Shown piece by piece: positions 1-10,060 of a DNA stretch of 64,000 bases. The translations under genes were made by a program, and so were the position numbers. Source of the stretch: Deltaproteobacteria bacterium (GTDB taxonomy: Bacteria; Myxococcota_A; UBA9160; UBA4427); the NCBI GenBank assembly GCA_002691205.1, contig NZHD01000022.1, positions 1 to 64,000 of the forward strand, read 5' to 3'. The notes beneath the pieces are model-generated. The model did not search any database, was not told the origin of the DNA, and saw only the letters and a program-made list of their open reading frames with translations. Position 1 is the stretch's first letter. Each line of letters begins with the position of its first letter.

Positions 1-807
1 GAGCGGATCGTTTGGCTCGATTTCGCTTGCGAACTCAAGTGTGTGCGTTTGGGAATAAACGAGATGGGAATACTCTGGGTCAATGAAGATCCATTCCTTA
101 TTATCGCTGACCTGTAGGAAAAAATTCCATACCGAGTGATTGTGAAGTTTTGTCGCGGTGTTTTTGCGGGTAGCGATAAAGAGTTCGTTGTAGGTATGCT
201 CGAGTCCGAGGGAGTCGGCGAGAGTTTGAGTGATTTCTCGAGTGTCAAGTTGGCTCTCTAATTCCGGATACGCTCTGAAGATGCGGTCAAGAAAGTTTAT
301 ATAGTGTCCCTGCTCTATGAGGGTCGATAGCTTGGTCGGAGTATGATCGCTGAGTTCGGCGCTACTGCATAGAAAATCTCCGTAATTCTCTGAAAACCAC
401 TTTGGGCTCCACGTTTTTACGGCAGCGGATTCTTTGTGATAATGGCGTACGACAAATGGTCTCGGATGGTCGAAAAAGTTCCTCAGATGCGTCGCCAATT
501 CCTCCTTTCGAACTTCTTGGACCGGAGTGAATTCTGTGACAGGAACACAGTTTTTCTTGAGTTCGTTGTGCATACGTCCGTAAATGAAGCGGCGCATGTA
601 CCTAAAGGGGCGTTCGAGGCCTGCGAGAAAAAGAGCCGGGTAGCTGAGGAGAAGCAGCTTTAGGGCTACGATCCAGAAGGTGGAGACGGGTGGGGGCGCT
701 TCGACTGGGGAAAAGTCACTGAAATTTCGGCTAAAAAGATGTCGAGGAAGCCGGAGAACGGTGCTTATTATACTCTTGAATGCAGTCCAGCTGTACATGT
801 TTTGCAT
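1..807 (-). CDS. JmjC/cupin-8-like protein, C-terminus beyond left edge
   Basis: An open frame of 269 codons runs from an ATG at 807 to base 1 with no stop, so the C-terminal end lies outside the window. A hydrophobic segment at about residues 44-63 suggests a membrane anchor or signal anchor. The region around residues 218-250 (KLHNHSVW, then a WIFIDPEYSH block) has the look of the iron-binding strand and product strand of cupin-8/JmjC 2-oxoglutarate oxygenases. The usual H-x-D pair reads H222-N-H224, so catalysis is uncertain. It is divergent from the PhyH-like gene across a 144-base gap that probably holds both promoters. M4 (ATG at 798) is an alternative start; neither has a clear ribosome binding site. 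Family assignment is from pattern recognition. Confidence 0.7.
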   Translation of the reverse strand, partial: MQNMYSWTAFKSIISTVLRLPRHLFSRNFSDFSPVEAPPPVSTFWIVALKLLLLSYPALFLAGLERPFRYMRRFIYGRMHNELKKNCVPVTEFTPVQEVRKEELATHLRNFFDHPRPFVVRHYHKESAAVKTWSPKWFSENYGDFLCSSAELSDHTPTKLSTLIEQGHYINFLDRIFRAYPELESQLDTREITQTLADSLGLEHTYNELFIATRKNTATKLHNHSVWNFFLQVSDNKEWIFIDPEYSHLVYSQTHTLEFASEIEPNDPL

Positions 808-951
808 CTGCCACGGTTCGATTGTCGTTAGAACGAAGACTGTTTCGTTTGAGTGCGTAGAGTACTCGATGGAGCGTGAATCTCCTATCCTGAATAAAGT
901 CTAGAGAAGTCTTGGGGGCTGGAATTTAACAGGGCAGGCTGAAGGGTTTTT

Positions 952-1959
952 ATGAAAAAAGTGTTGTCAGAGCAAGCCCTTGAGCAGTTTTTTGAGAACG
1001 GTTTTGTTCGCACGGGGATTATTCTTCCCGAGAATCTGATTGATCTGATTCGAACCGAGTATGGTGATCAGCCCGGGTCTCGCTCAAACTGGAATTATTT
1101 CGCTCGGAGCGCAGAGAAAAGAAGGCGGCTCAAAGGGGTGAGTGATCGAATTCGAGCGGCTCTAGGGAACCTTCGCTCGCGACGTGCAGATGCTGAAGTG
1201 CAGAGCCATCTCTATGAAAAGGCTCTCTATGGTTCTTCTGGAGTCCTTTATGCTGTTCTCGATCAATGCCTGAAGTCAGGTTTGGTCGAGTCCCTCGACG
1301 AGATTCCTCTGTTGGTGGGACATGACATTCTTTTGCAGGGATCGAAGTATCACATGAGCTTTGGCTTTCACGACGACGGTTTTGGCTGGGATATCTTTTT
1401 TCAGACAGGGGATGATGTGTCGATTTACATTCCCTTGCAGTCCCTCGATGAGTCTTCGGGCGGGCGGCTTTGCGTTGAAAAGCGCCCCGGCGATTCCTCT
1501 ATCTTCCAAGAACGTAACGAGTATATCGTTCGTTTTGCCGATTTTTGCCGGATCCACGCGGGGTCTGACTCGTACGGACGTGTTACGCGTCTGGCGGCTG
1601 AGCAGTGCTCACGGAGCGATTTGATCGATGAGGAGTATCAGAGGCTGTCGGATTGGATTGTCTCGCGAAGGGAGTCGCAGCAAGGCCAAGTGCAGATGAA
1701 TCCCATCGATGCCGGACGGGGCGAAGTGATCCTTTTTAATAATAAAATGTTCCATGACGTTGAACCGTGGAGATTGGCCGAAAACCGATCGGTCTACATT
1801 GTTCGGTGTTCTCCCCTTTACGAGATGGGCTTGGCGCCGCCTTCCAGCTTCTTAAATGACGTGGAGTGTAATCGGTATCTGATCGAGCCAAGCCACGCCA
1901 GCTTTCGTGCCGTGCGGCCTGAAAAGGAAGATCTGCCGTTCGTCCCGGTTCCCAGCTGA
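952..1959 (+). CDS. PhyH-like Fe(II)/2-oxoglutarate dioxygenase
   Basis: A 335-residue protein with the hallmarks of the phytanoyl-CoA dioxygenase superfamily, which hydroxylates or halogenates small molecules and acyl chains using Fe(II), oxygen and 2-oxoglutarate. The FHDD segment gives a metal-binding H140-x-D142 pair. The distal His is H268 in the NKMFHDV segment, with R279 (ENRSVYIVR) placed to hold 2-oxoglutarate. The N-terminus (residues 5-30) has the usual 'F.ENGFVR..IILPENLI' helix-strand start of this family. The ATG at 952 is preceded by GAAGGG at a good distance. It is the first plus-strand gene before the ACP-TE and PKS genes, so it may tailor the polyketide. That link is inference, since a 372-base gap separates them. 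Confidence 0.75.
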   Translation: MKKVLSEQALEQFFENGFVRTGIILPENLIDLIRTEYGDQPGSRSNWNYFARSAEKRRRLKGVSDRIRAALGNLRSRRADAEVQSHLYEKALYGSSGVLYAVLDQCLKSGLVESLDEIPLLVGHDILLQGSKYHMSFGFHDDGFGWDIFFQTGDDVSIYIPLQSLDESSGGRLCVEKRPGDSSIFQERNEYIVRFADFCRIHAGSDSYGRVTRLAAEQCSRSDLIDEEYQRLSDWIVSRRESQQGQVQMNPIDAGRGEVILFNNKMFHDVEPWRLAENRSVYIVRCSPLYEMGLAPPSSFLNDVECNRYLIEPSHASFRAVRPEKEDLPFVPVPS

Positions 1960-2331
1960 GAGGCGTGATTAGGCACAGGCTCGAGTTTTTTAGATAAACT
2001 CGTAGTTGAGGTCGACCCCTCGCGGCGGGAGGTGAGGCGAGTAGAGCTGCGATGGGGGATGGTCCATGGGTTCCGGCGGTGCGGTAGCCGATACAGTGGG
2101 AGCGGAACTGTGCTCTACCTGGCCCAGTGGACTCTTCGCCTCTAGAGATCTCTTTCTAAAGTCAAAGGGGCCCCGGGGCCGATTCTATTAAGGAGCGTCC
2201 TCGATGGGGGGCTTTCGATTGGGTGCGATTGGAGAGGATGCGCGTAGCTCAGTAGGCTCAGTCCTAGGAGCCGTGAAGGGCCTGTGGTACAAATTCAAAA
2301 CCGAGTGATGGAAGACTAAGAAGTAAGCTTT
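1960..2331. other. Gene-free stretch before the PKS genes
   Basis: This 372-base gap has no convincing coding frame. A weak inverted repeat (CGAGTTT/AAACTCG, 1982-2002) sits just after the PhyH-like stop but lacks a T-run. A short stretch near 2238-2310 has a tRNA D-arm-like string but does not fold as a tRNA. The 3' part probably carries the promoter of the ACP-TE and PKS genes; I cannot point to clear -35/-10 boxes. Confidence 0.4.
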
Positions 2332-3396
2332 ATGGATAACCTGCCTACCGATTTTGATTTACAGAACTGGCTGACCCTCCAGCTGTCTCGGTTGTCCGAG
2401 GGTGGCCTCCCGCCTGCTGATGTACGAGCCCCATTTTCGGATCTCGGGCTGGAGTCTGTGGACTATCTGAATCTGAGTATTCTCATTGATGAGAGATTTG
2501 GTGTCGCGGTGACGGCACGAGAGATTTTTTTAAATTCCAATGTCGAGGCATTGAGTCACTTTGTCTTGTCTGTGGCTAGTACGGGCCGAGAGACTCGAAC
2601 TCTACTGCCGCAGGGCTTTGCGGACTATACGCCGGTGAGTACTGGGGGGGCTGCGGCCCCACTGTTTTGGCTGAACGGTTACGAATTTCTCGAGTTCTCT
2701 GATGAGCATTTGCCCGAGAACCGGCGAATCTATTATCTCCACCACCAAGGCAGTGACGGCACTCGGGCGAAGCATCGGTCGATCGAGAAAATGGCGAAGT
2801 TTTATTTACAAACTCTGATTACGCTAGAGCCTACGGGGCCGTACTGTCTTGGGGGGTACTCGATTGGCGGAACCATCGCCTATGAAATGGCACAGCAACT
2901 CAGGGCGGCTGGCCAAAAAGTGGATACATTACTTTTACTTTCACCTGCCGGGGCTCCAAAGCGTCGAAGAGAAGCGCTTTTGCGGTTTGAGCGAAGGCGC
3001 ATGATGGGAAAAAGTTTACTCGGCCGGTCAATTCATGCCTTGCGCTTACGTATAGGACTGGTTGTGCGGTGGAGCATTCTTAAGGTTCGCGATGTTCGGT
3101 TCAGCGTGAAGTGTTACACCTATTTTGTAACTGGACGTCGGCTGCCGACTCGCTTGATCTGGGATCACCTCTGGCCCATTTACAAGCGGGCGAGTCGAAA
3201 ATACAAAATTTTATCGTATCCCGGTGACACTATTATTGCTCATGAGAGCACTCTTCCAGTGGAGGAGTGGACGGAAAAGCTCTCGGGGTCCTGCGAGGTG
3301 CTTCCGCCCATCGCTGTTGAACACCTTGAGCTTATGAGGGCAAAGAGTACGGATCCGTGGGTAAAGGCCTTTGTGGCGCCGATCGCGGATGGGTAA
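2332..3396 (+). CDS. Free-standing acyl carrier protein-thioesterase didomain
   Basis: A 354-residue protein with two parts. Residues about 8-82 are a phosphopantetheine carrier domain: the DLGLESVDYLNL motif places the modified serine at S42. After a linker, residues about 105-350 are a type I thioesterase of the PKS/NRPS kind, with nucleophile S177 in GGYSIGG and a likely catalytic His in the VEHLELM segment near the C-terminus. The protein would hold an acyl thioester and release it by hydrolysis or transfer. It lies 216 bases upstream of the PKS, in the same direction, and that PKS has its own ACP but no TE. This protein is therefore a plausible off-loading or chain-transfer partner. The ribosome binding site before the ATG is weak. 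Confidence 0.85.
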   Translation: MDNLPTDFDLQNWLTLQLSRLSEGGLPPADVRAPFSDLGLESVDYLNLSILIDERFGVAVTAREIFLNSNVEALSHFVLSVASTGRETRTLLPQGFADYTPVSTGGAAAPLFWLNGYEFLEFSDEHLPENRRIYYLHHQGSDGTRAKHRSIEKMAKFYLQTLITLEPTGPYCLGGYSIGGTIAYEMAQQLRAAGQKVDTLLLLSPAGAPKRRREALLRFERRRMMGKSLLGRSIHALRLRIGLVVRWSILKVRDVRFSVKCYTYFVTGRRLPTRLIWDHLWPIYKRASRKYKILSYPGDTIIAHESTLPVEEWTEKLSGSCEVLPPIAVEHLELMRAKSTDPWVKAFVAPIADG

Positions 3397-3612
3397 AAGC
3401 CGAGAGGCGTAGACAAGAAATGTGAAGGTTGGTGGGCAGTCATGCGAAGAAAGTTAGGCAAGTGGATGGATTTCACGAGAGTTGCATCGCGCGCATCAGA
3501 GAAAGCTTTGTGAACGTATTTCCTTGGATCGTTCGTTAAAATGTCCGGCGCCTTCTTTAGTTGGGCGCGATGTGGTCAATCAAGTTAGTTCTAGAAGAGT
3601 GAAGGTGATTTA

Positions 3613-6600
3613 ATGGGGCAAGATATCGCAATAGTCGGAATGGCCGTAAGGGTGCCTGGAGCGAATACGCTCGATGAATTTTGGAATACGATCGTATCCG
3701 GGAAAGATTGCCTCACTCGCCTGAATAAGGCCGAACAGGAGAGCTATGGAATTCTTGCGAGCGACTACGCGAGCGAGGGATTTGTGGCCTCCAAACCTTG
3801 GGTGTCTGGGATGGAGTCCTTCGATGCTCAATTTTTTGGTATCTCAGACGTACAGGCGAAGCTAATGGATCCAGCGCATCGTCTCTTCTTGGAATGCGTC
3901 TGGGAGGCGATGGAGCAGGCGGGCGCGTTGCCTGGCGATGTGGAGGGTTTGACGGGTGTTTTTGCGAGCATCGAGAGTCAATACTTCGAAGAGAATTTGA
4001 AAGTGGAAGGAGAGGGCGATCCAGCGACTCGGGTCTCGAAGCGCCTGGGAACCCTGATGGATTACGTATCCCTTCGCGTTTCTCATGTTTTTGACCTGAA
4101 AGGGCCGAGTCTAACCGCAGTGGCGACCTGCTCCTCGTCGTTGATGGCGGTTAATTTAGCTGCACAGAGTCTTCGGACCGGAAAATGCACCGCTGCGCTT
4201 GCGGGCGGAGTGAGGACAGAGTTTCCGCATTCACCGGGCTACCGAACCGGGGTGGACGGAATGATCTCAGCCGAGGGGGTGATTAGGCCCTTCGATGCAA
4301 CTGCAGACGGCACAATCTTTGGGGATGGGGCAGGCGTGGTCTTGTTGAAGATGCTCGACAGGGCCCTACTTGATGGAGATGACATTAAGGGCGTTATTTT
4401 AGGCTCGGGTTTTTGTAACGACGGTCAGCCCGACGAGAAGCAAAGCTTCATCGCCCCCACGCGATCAGGGCAAAAGCGCGCCATCCGAGAGGCGCTCGAT
4501 GAAGGCGGCGTGGATCCGGCGACCATCGGTTTCGTGGAGTGTCATGGAACGGGCACTCTGTTAGGAGACCCCATTGAGATTGAATCTCTGGACGAGATCT
4601 TCTCTGAATCTGAATCTGAATCTGCGCAAAATGCGTGCGCGATTGGATCCATCAAGGGCAATATTGGGCATCTGGGCCCGGCGGCGGGTGTGGTTGGCTT
4701 GATTAAGGCCTCCTTGGTGTTGTCTAACCACGTGATTCCTCCCATGGCAAATTATTCAGAGTCCAACCCAAATATTTCCTGGGAAGAGACTCCCTTCTTC
4801 GTTCCCCGTCATGCACTTGAGTGGAAGAGAAATGGAAAACCTAATCGGGCAGGCGTCTCGTCATTCGGTTTCGGAGGCTCAAACGCACACGTTATTCTTG
4901 AAGAGTACATCGCGCCCGAATTAGAGGATTCAATGGCCAAGGAAGACCAAGAATTGATCGTGGTCTCGGCCAAGACGCAAGTCGCGCTGGAGCGTCGACT
5001 CAGTGATCTTGCAGGTTTTTGTGAAGCGTCTCCCAAGTCGAAGACGCGAGACCTCGCTTATACGTTACAGGTGGGTCGAGAGGCCATGCCATTTCGAAGC
5101 CATTTCACGGTCGAACCCCATGAGGTGGGAGACCTGCCGGCACGCTTTAGGACAGCTAAGCCCACGGGGGAGTACATCAAAAGCAGTCGGCCTGTGGTGT
5201 TCATGTTCCCAGGGCAGGGATCTCAATCGGTGGGGATGGGCAAAGGATTGTACGAGAACGAGCCCGTCTACCGAGAGGCCTTTGACTACTGCTCCGACTT
5301 TTTGGTTCGCGAGCTAGAAATTGATCTTCGTGATTGCGTATTTGGACGCGATGGTTCGTCGACGGAGGATGCGGAGGCAGCGTTGAAGCAGACCGCTATC
5401 GCGCAGCCTGCTCTGTTTGCGGTGGAATACTCTTTAGCGAAACAATTTGAGAGCTGGGGATTGGTTCCGAGCGCGATGTTGGGACATTCTCTGGGTGAGT
5501 TGGTGGCAGCGTGTCTGGGGGGAGTCTTCTCCCTCGACGATGCTCTCCGCTTAGTGGCGATTCGCAGTCGACTGATGCAAAAGTGTGCTCCTGGCTCCAT
5601 GCTGGCCGTTTCCATGCCTCTGGACGATTTGATGGAGGTCCTTCCTGAAGAACTCGACCTCGCTGCGGTGAACAGCCTGAAGCGGAACGTCGTGGCAGGG
5701 CAAACTGATGATATTGCCAATTTCGCCAAGTTCTTGAAGACAAAGCGGGTAAGTAGCCAATCTCTCGCGACCTCTCATGCGTTTCATTCGCGTATGCTCG
5801 ACGAGACTTTGGAAGAATTTCGTGAAGAACTAAAAGGCTTTAAGTTCTCGCCGGCCACGCAAACAGTGATCTCCGGCGTGACAGGCAAGCCCCTGACTGA
5901 GGCGCAAGCGCGAGATCCTGAGTACTGGATCGAGCAGAGGCGAAAGCCCGTTCTATTTTCAGACGCCCTTCACTATTTCTTTGCGGACCAAGATCCCATT
6001 TTTGTGGAGATCGGGCCGGGGCGGGCTCTGTCAGGTTTCGTCAACCAAAACGATAGTAGTCGAGATGCGTTGACCGCCCTGTACCGAGGGAAAAAAGATC
6101 TGTCGAGTCTCGCGCATACATACGCTCTGGATACGCTCGGTGAGGTCTGGGCCAAGGGCGGGACCGTTGACTGGCCGAAGAGGTCTGATGGGCGTGCATG
6201 TAGGAAACTCGCTCTGCCCACTTATCCCTTCCAAAGGCGTTATTACTGGGAGAATGAGGCGAAGCCTCCCGAAGCCTCTGAGCACGCTTATCCCCTGAGC
6301 CTTTATGAGCCCGGTTGGGCCGAGAAGAACGTTGAAGACGAAGCGACGATTTCTGAAGATCGACAATGGCTCGTGTTTGCCGACGATGAGGGGTTGGCGG
6401 ACGCAATGATTGAGCGGCTTGCAGCGGAGGGCGAAAAGGTCCGCGTGGTACGCCCAGGCGAGAGGTACGAAGAGGTCTCGTCGGGGTCTTACGAGATGTC
6501 TCCATCCTCCAGAGAGGGCTTGAATGAAATTCTGTCTAGCATTGAGCTTGCCGGTGATGGGGAGAGACTGAGAGTCCTAAACTTTTGGAACGTGAGTGGG

Positions 6601-9600
6601 AGCCAACGCGCTGACAGTGATCTGGAGGCCTACAGAGAGTCCAAGAATAAAGGGTTCCATTTTCTCATTGGCCTGATGCAAGTGGCTCGGGAGTTCCGAT
6701 TCGTGGACCGCTTAGATGTGCAGATGTACGTCGACGGTTTGGCGCAAGTCAACCCAGAGGAAGATTTAAATCATCCAGAGAAAGGCATTCTTCTCGGCCC
6801 GGCTCGCGTGAGCACTCAGGAGGTGAAGGGCCTATCCATTCGTTGTATCGACATCCCGGCCAAAGCGTATTCAAACGATGCCGGAGGTCTGATCCAGGAT
6901 ATCTGGTCTGAATCTTTCGTGGATGCTGCAGATGCAATCGTGGCTCTGCGTTCCGACGGGCGATATGCCGAGCAGCTTTTCGCTTTGCCCGAGGTTTCGA
7001 GTAGTCAAGCGAGACTTCGGTATGGAGGTACCGTACTCATCACCGGCGGTGTCGGTGGGCTGGGGCTCAAGGTCGCCGAGGAGCTTTTTAATACTCTAAA
7101 TGCTCAGTTGGTGCTCACGTCTCGCTGGGCTCCGCCTCCCAGGGAAGATTGGTCCAGATTGATGCAGGAGGACTCTAAGCTCGGTCGGGCGATGAGGACC
7201 CTTTCGCCCTTGGTGGAGCGAGGGGCGAAGATTGAAATCGTACAAGCTGATGTGTCGTCCGTCGACGATATGCGGCGAGTCGTGGATGTCGCGCATGAGA
7301 AGATGGGTGGCATTCATGGAGTCATCCATACCGCTGGTATTCTAGATGACGGCCCATCCTTACAGAAAACATTCGCGAGTGCAGAGCGCGTATTTTTAGC
7401 CAAAGTAGAGAGTGCCTATGTACTCGAAGAGCTTTTTGGTGCTGTTCCTCTTGATATCTTTGTACATTTTTCGTCACAAGCTTCGCTTCGCCCCTCCAAG
7501 GGGCAAGTGGACTATTCCTCGGCGAATGCGGTCTTGGATCGACTCGCCATTCGCCGGCAGCAGACTCAGTCGGGCCTGAGTTGTGCCATAGGGTGGGGGG
7601 CATGGCGCGATGCGGGAATGGCTTGGGAATATAAGTCGGGCGACATGAGTCAGAACTCGTTGTTTCGCGATAAAGCTTTGAATGAACTCAGTGACACGAT
7701 GGAATCTGTTCAACATTCCTTACTTGAGGGCTACCGACAATTTTCCGATGGTGACATTCTCTTCTCGGGACAACTCGTCAGAGACGAACACTGGATCACG
7801 AGCGAGCACTTTATTGGGGGCGAACCGGTGGTCTCGGGAACCACTGTGGTGGAAATGATGCGAGCCGCGTTTATGGATATGGGCGTGGTTGATGGCACCA
7901 TTGAACTCTCGGATATGACCTTTATTAGGCGTTTTGAAGTCAAGACGGTCACCGACTATGAAATACTTTTTGTAAATCGGGAAACTCACTGGCAGGTTGA
8001 GCTTCGGACGCGTGTGCCTAGCGAGGGGCCTGATTGGCATGTTACTTCAACGGCAAAAATAGCGTGTACGCGTCAAGCGGCCGAGATCGCGCCGGATGTT
8101 TTGGAGGAGATTCTCTCCGGGCGTGAGACTGAGACGGGGCCGGTGACTCCTCCCGTGAACGGACCTCGGTGGAGTTGCCATTGGGGGGCTACGCATCGGG
8201 ACTCGGGCGTGGTGGCCAGGCTTGCTCTCCAGCCTGAATTTACAGGTGAGGTGAACGATTTTGTGTTGCATCCCGCGCTTCTTGATCGCTCGATTCATAC
8301 GTTGACGGATGAGATGTTTGGGGTGCTCTTGCCGTATTCGTGTGAGAAGCTTCGAATCTTCGGAAATCTTCCTGCCGAAACTCTCTCCTATGGAGTCAGT
8401 CGAAAAGAAGATGCGGATACCATGCTGGATATCTGGATTACGGATTTGGAAGGAAATCTTCTTGTCCAACTCGAAGGCTATATGGCGAAAGACTATGATT
8501 CGATTTATCACACACGTGCGGGCAGCGCAGAGGTGGTGGCTTATGATGCCGATGTGGATCACCGAATGGTTCTCGATTCGCCGGGGAATCTTGATTCCTT
8601 CCGGCTTGAAGCACAAGCACAAGTCCCGCTTGAGTCTCATGAGGTTCGTATTAAGGTCAAAGCCGCTGGGCTCAACTTTCGTGATGTTCTTTCTGGCTTA
8701 GGGCAACTCCCGGAAGGAGATCCAAGTCGAGACATGCGGGGGTCCGAGTGTTCGGGTGTGATCACCGAGGTGGGAGAGGATGTAAGTCACCTTGCCGTGG
8801 GTGATAAAGTGATTGCTTTCGCAAACCACTGTTTCTCAACTAATGTTCGAGCCGATGGACATATGGTGACGCTTCTCCCCGAGTGCCTGAGTTTTACAGA
8901 CGGGGCGAGCCTTCCGATTACCTTTTTGACTGTAGAATATGCGTTGAACGAAGCGGCTCGTTTGCAAGAGGGTGAAAGGATCCTCATTCATGCGGGCACG
9001 GGGGGTGTGGGGTTAGCCGCTGTTCAGTTTGCTCAAAGCGTCGGTGCGGAAATCTATGCCACTGCCGGCCAAGATTTCAAACGCGATTATTTGAGAGACC
9101 TAGGTGTGGAGCACGTCTTCGATTCTCGGAGTCTTGATTTCGTCGACGAGATTAAGGAAGTGACCGATGGAGAAGGCGTGGATGTGGTATTGAATGCGCT
9201 CGCGGGCGAGTTTATTCCTGCCAGCATGAGCCTACTGAAGCCCTTTGGTCGTTTTCTTGAGATCGGTAAAAAGGACATCTACGCCGATACGCCCATGGGG
9301 CTGTATCCCTTCCGGAACAACTTGTCATACCATGGAATCGATCTGGGGCAGTGGAGTGAGCATCGGCGAGAAGACCTTTTGAAAATGTTTGAGAAGCTTA
9401 TGCGACGGTTTTCTTCAGGCGCGCTTAGGCCTAGCCCTGTCCGCGTGTTTCCGCTGACCGATATCGATAAGGGCTTTGAGTTTCTGGCGCGAACTCAGCA
9501 CATTGGTAAGGTCGTTTTTTCTGTGGATCAGAATATGACGCCTGATGATCTGGAGGTCCAAAACTTCAATGCGCGTTTTGGAACTGGAATCGGGATGCGA

Positions 9601-9987
9601 GATGGGCTGGATGCTTTGAATCGTCTGGTGTGCTCGGATGAGGCGCCTGCTCAAGTGATGGCGGCGGCGGAGGCTCTCGATAGCTTGAGTCGACTGGCAC
9701 GCCATCAGTCGGGGGGCGCGCTTCGCAGGGTCGTAGACACTGAGTACAGAGACCCTCAGTCTACAACTGAAGAACTGCTTAAGCAGATTTGGGAGCAAAC
9801 GCTTGGAGTGACGCCGATTGGGGTGGATGACGACTTTGCTGAGTTAGGGGGAGACTCAATCACGGCGATTATGCTTCAAGTGTCGGTGGCCGATACTTTC
9901 AATCTTGATCTATCGCTGTCGGCTTTGTTGAGTTTCCCGACGATTGCGATCCTGGGCGAAAAGATTGACGAGTCCACATCCGATTAG
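3613..9987 (+). CDS. Single-module reducing type I PKS (KS-AT-KR-DH-ER-ACP)
   Basis: A 2124-residue polyketide synthase. KS, residues 1-430: C173, H311 and H353 all present. AT, about 525-830: GHSLGE with S626, and an HAFH motif at 722-725 that points to malonyl-CoA. KR, about 895-1340: a structural half, then GGVGGLG at 1145-1151 with S1288, Y1301 and N1305. DH, about 1370-1625: H1399, but Ser replaces the Pro of the usual HxxxGxxxxP; D1558 is in HPALLD. ER, about 1650-1970: nucleotide motif GTGGVGLAA near 1795. ACP, about 2050-2118: S2082 in GGDSI. All reductive domains look intact, so a saturated chain is possible. Finding KR before DH-ER is unusual, since fully reducing modules normally run DH-ER-KR. 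There is no C-terminal TE. The ATG follows GAAGGTGAT. Iterative use is an inference from its being the only module here. Confidence 0.95.
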   Translation: MGQDIAIVGMAVRVPGANTLDEFWNTIVSGKDCLTRLNKAEQESYGILASDYASEGFVASKPWVSGMESFDAQFFGISDVQAKLMDPAHRLFLECVWEAMEQAGALPGDVEGLTGVFASIESQYFEENLKVEGEGDPATRVSKRLGTLMDYVSLRVSHVFDLKGPSLTAVATCSSSLMAVNLAAQSLRTGKCTAALAGGVRTEFPHSPGYRTGVDGMISAEGVIRPFDATADGTIFGDGAGVVLLKMLDRALLDGDDIKGVILGSGFCNDGQPDEKQSFIAPTRSGQKRAIREALDEGGVDPATIGFVECHGTGTLLGDPIEIESLDEIFSESESESAQNACAIGSIKGNIGHLGPAAGVVGLIKASLVLSNHVIPPMANYSESNPNISWEETPFFVPRHALEWKRNGKPNRAGVSSFGFGGSNAHVILEEYIAPELEDSMAKEDQELIVVSAKTQVALERRLSDLAGFCEASPKSKTRDLAYTLQVGREAMPFRSHFTVEPHEVGDLPARFRTAKPTGEYIKSSRPVVFMFPGQGSQSVGMGKGLYENEPVYREAFDYCSDFLVRELEIDLRDCVFGRDGSSTEDAEAALKQTAIAQPALFAVEYSLAKQFESWGLVPSAMLGHSLGELVAACLGGVFSLDDALRLVAIRSRLMQKCAPGSMLAVSMPLDDLMEVLPEELDLAAVNSLKRNVVAGQTDDIANFAKFLKTKRVSSQSLATSHAFHSRMLDETLEEFREELKGFKFSPATQTVISGVTGKPLTEAQARDPEYWIEQRRKPVLFSDALHYFFADQDPIFVEIGPGRALSGFVNQNDSSRDALTALYRGKKDLSSLAHTYALDTLGEVWAKGGTVDWPKRSDGRACRKLALPTYPFQRRYYWENEAKPPEASEHAYPLSLYEPGWAEKNVEDEATISEDRQWLVFADDEGLADAMIERLAAEGEKVRVVRPGERYEEVSSGSYEMSPSSREGLNEILSSIELAGDGERLRVLNFWNVSGSQRADSDLEAYRESKNKGFHFLIGLMQVAREFRFVDRLDVQMYVDGLAQVNPEEDLNHPEKGILLGPARVSTQEVKGLSIRCIDIPAKAYSNDAGGLIQDIWSESFVDAADAIVALRSDGRYAEQLFALPEVSSSQARLRYGGTVLITGGVGGLGLKVAEELFNTLNAQLVLTSRWAPPPREDWSRLMQEDSKLGRAMRTLSPLVERGAKIEIVQADVSSVDDMRRVVDVAHEKMGGIHGVIHTAGILDDGPSLQKTFASAERVFLAKVESAYVLEELFGAVPLDIFVHFSSQASLRPSKGQVDYSSANAVLDRLAIRRQQTQSGLSCAIGWGAWRDAGMAWEYKSGDMSQNSLFRDKALNELSDTMESVQHSLLEGYRQFSDGDILFSGQLVRDEHWITSEHFIGGEPVVSGTTVVEMMRAAFMDMGVVDGTIELSDMTFIRRFEVKTVTDYEILFVNRETHWQVELRTRVPSEGPDWHVTSTAKIACTRQAAEIAPDVLEEILSGRETETGPVTPPVNGPRWSCHWGATHRDSGVVARLALQPEFTGEVNDFVLHPALLDRSIHTLTDEMFGVLLPYSCEKLRIFGNLPAETLSYGVSRKEDADTMLDIWITDLEGNLLVQLEGYMAKDYDSIYHTRAGSAEVVAYDADVDHRMVLDSPGNLDSFRLEAQAQVPLESHEVRIKVKAAGLNFRDVLSGLGQLPEGDPSRDMRGSECSGVITEVGEDVSHLAVGDKVIAFANHCFSTNVRADGHMVTLLPECLSFTDGASLPITFLTVEYALNEAARLQEGERILIHAGTGGVGLAAVQFAQSVGAEIYATAGQDFKRDYLRDLGVEHVFDSRSLDFVDEIKEVTDGEGVDVVLNALAGEFIPASMSLLKPFGRFLEIGKKDIYADTPMGLYPFRNNLSYHGIDLGQWSEHRREDLLKMFEKLMRRFSSGALRPSPVRVFPLTDIDKGFEFLARTQHIGKVVFSVDQNMTPDDLEVQNFNARFGTGIGMRDGLDALNRLVCSDEAPAQVMAAAEALDSLSRLARHQSGGALRRVVDTEYRDPQSTTEELLKQIWEQTLGVTPIGVDDDFAELGGDSITAIMLQVSVADTFNLDLSLSALLSFPTIAILGEKIDESTSD

Positions 9988-10060
9988 AGATCATTCTTCG
10001 GGCACACCGCCGCCAAGCCTCACGGGCAGTGGGGTCTTTATAGGGCAGGCACTGAAGAGA

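Noticed and set aside
1982-2002. Inverted repeat CGAGTTT/AAACTCG after the PhyH-like gene
   Set aside because: Only 7 bp and AT-rich, with no T-run; too weak to call a terminator.
2238-2310. tRNA-like string (GCTC...GAGC D-arm and a T-arm-like GGTACAAATTC)
   Set aside because: The D-loop would be about 17 bases, there is no anticodon stem and the acceptor ends do not pair.
4604-4625. TCTGAA repeated in tandem inside the KS coding region
   Set aside because: Only about three copies, encoding an SESESE stretch at a surface loop position; no sign of phase variation since the unit keeps frame.
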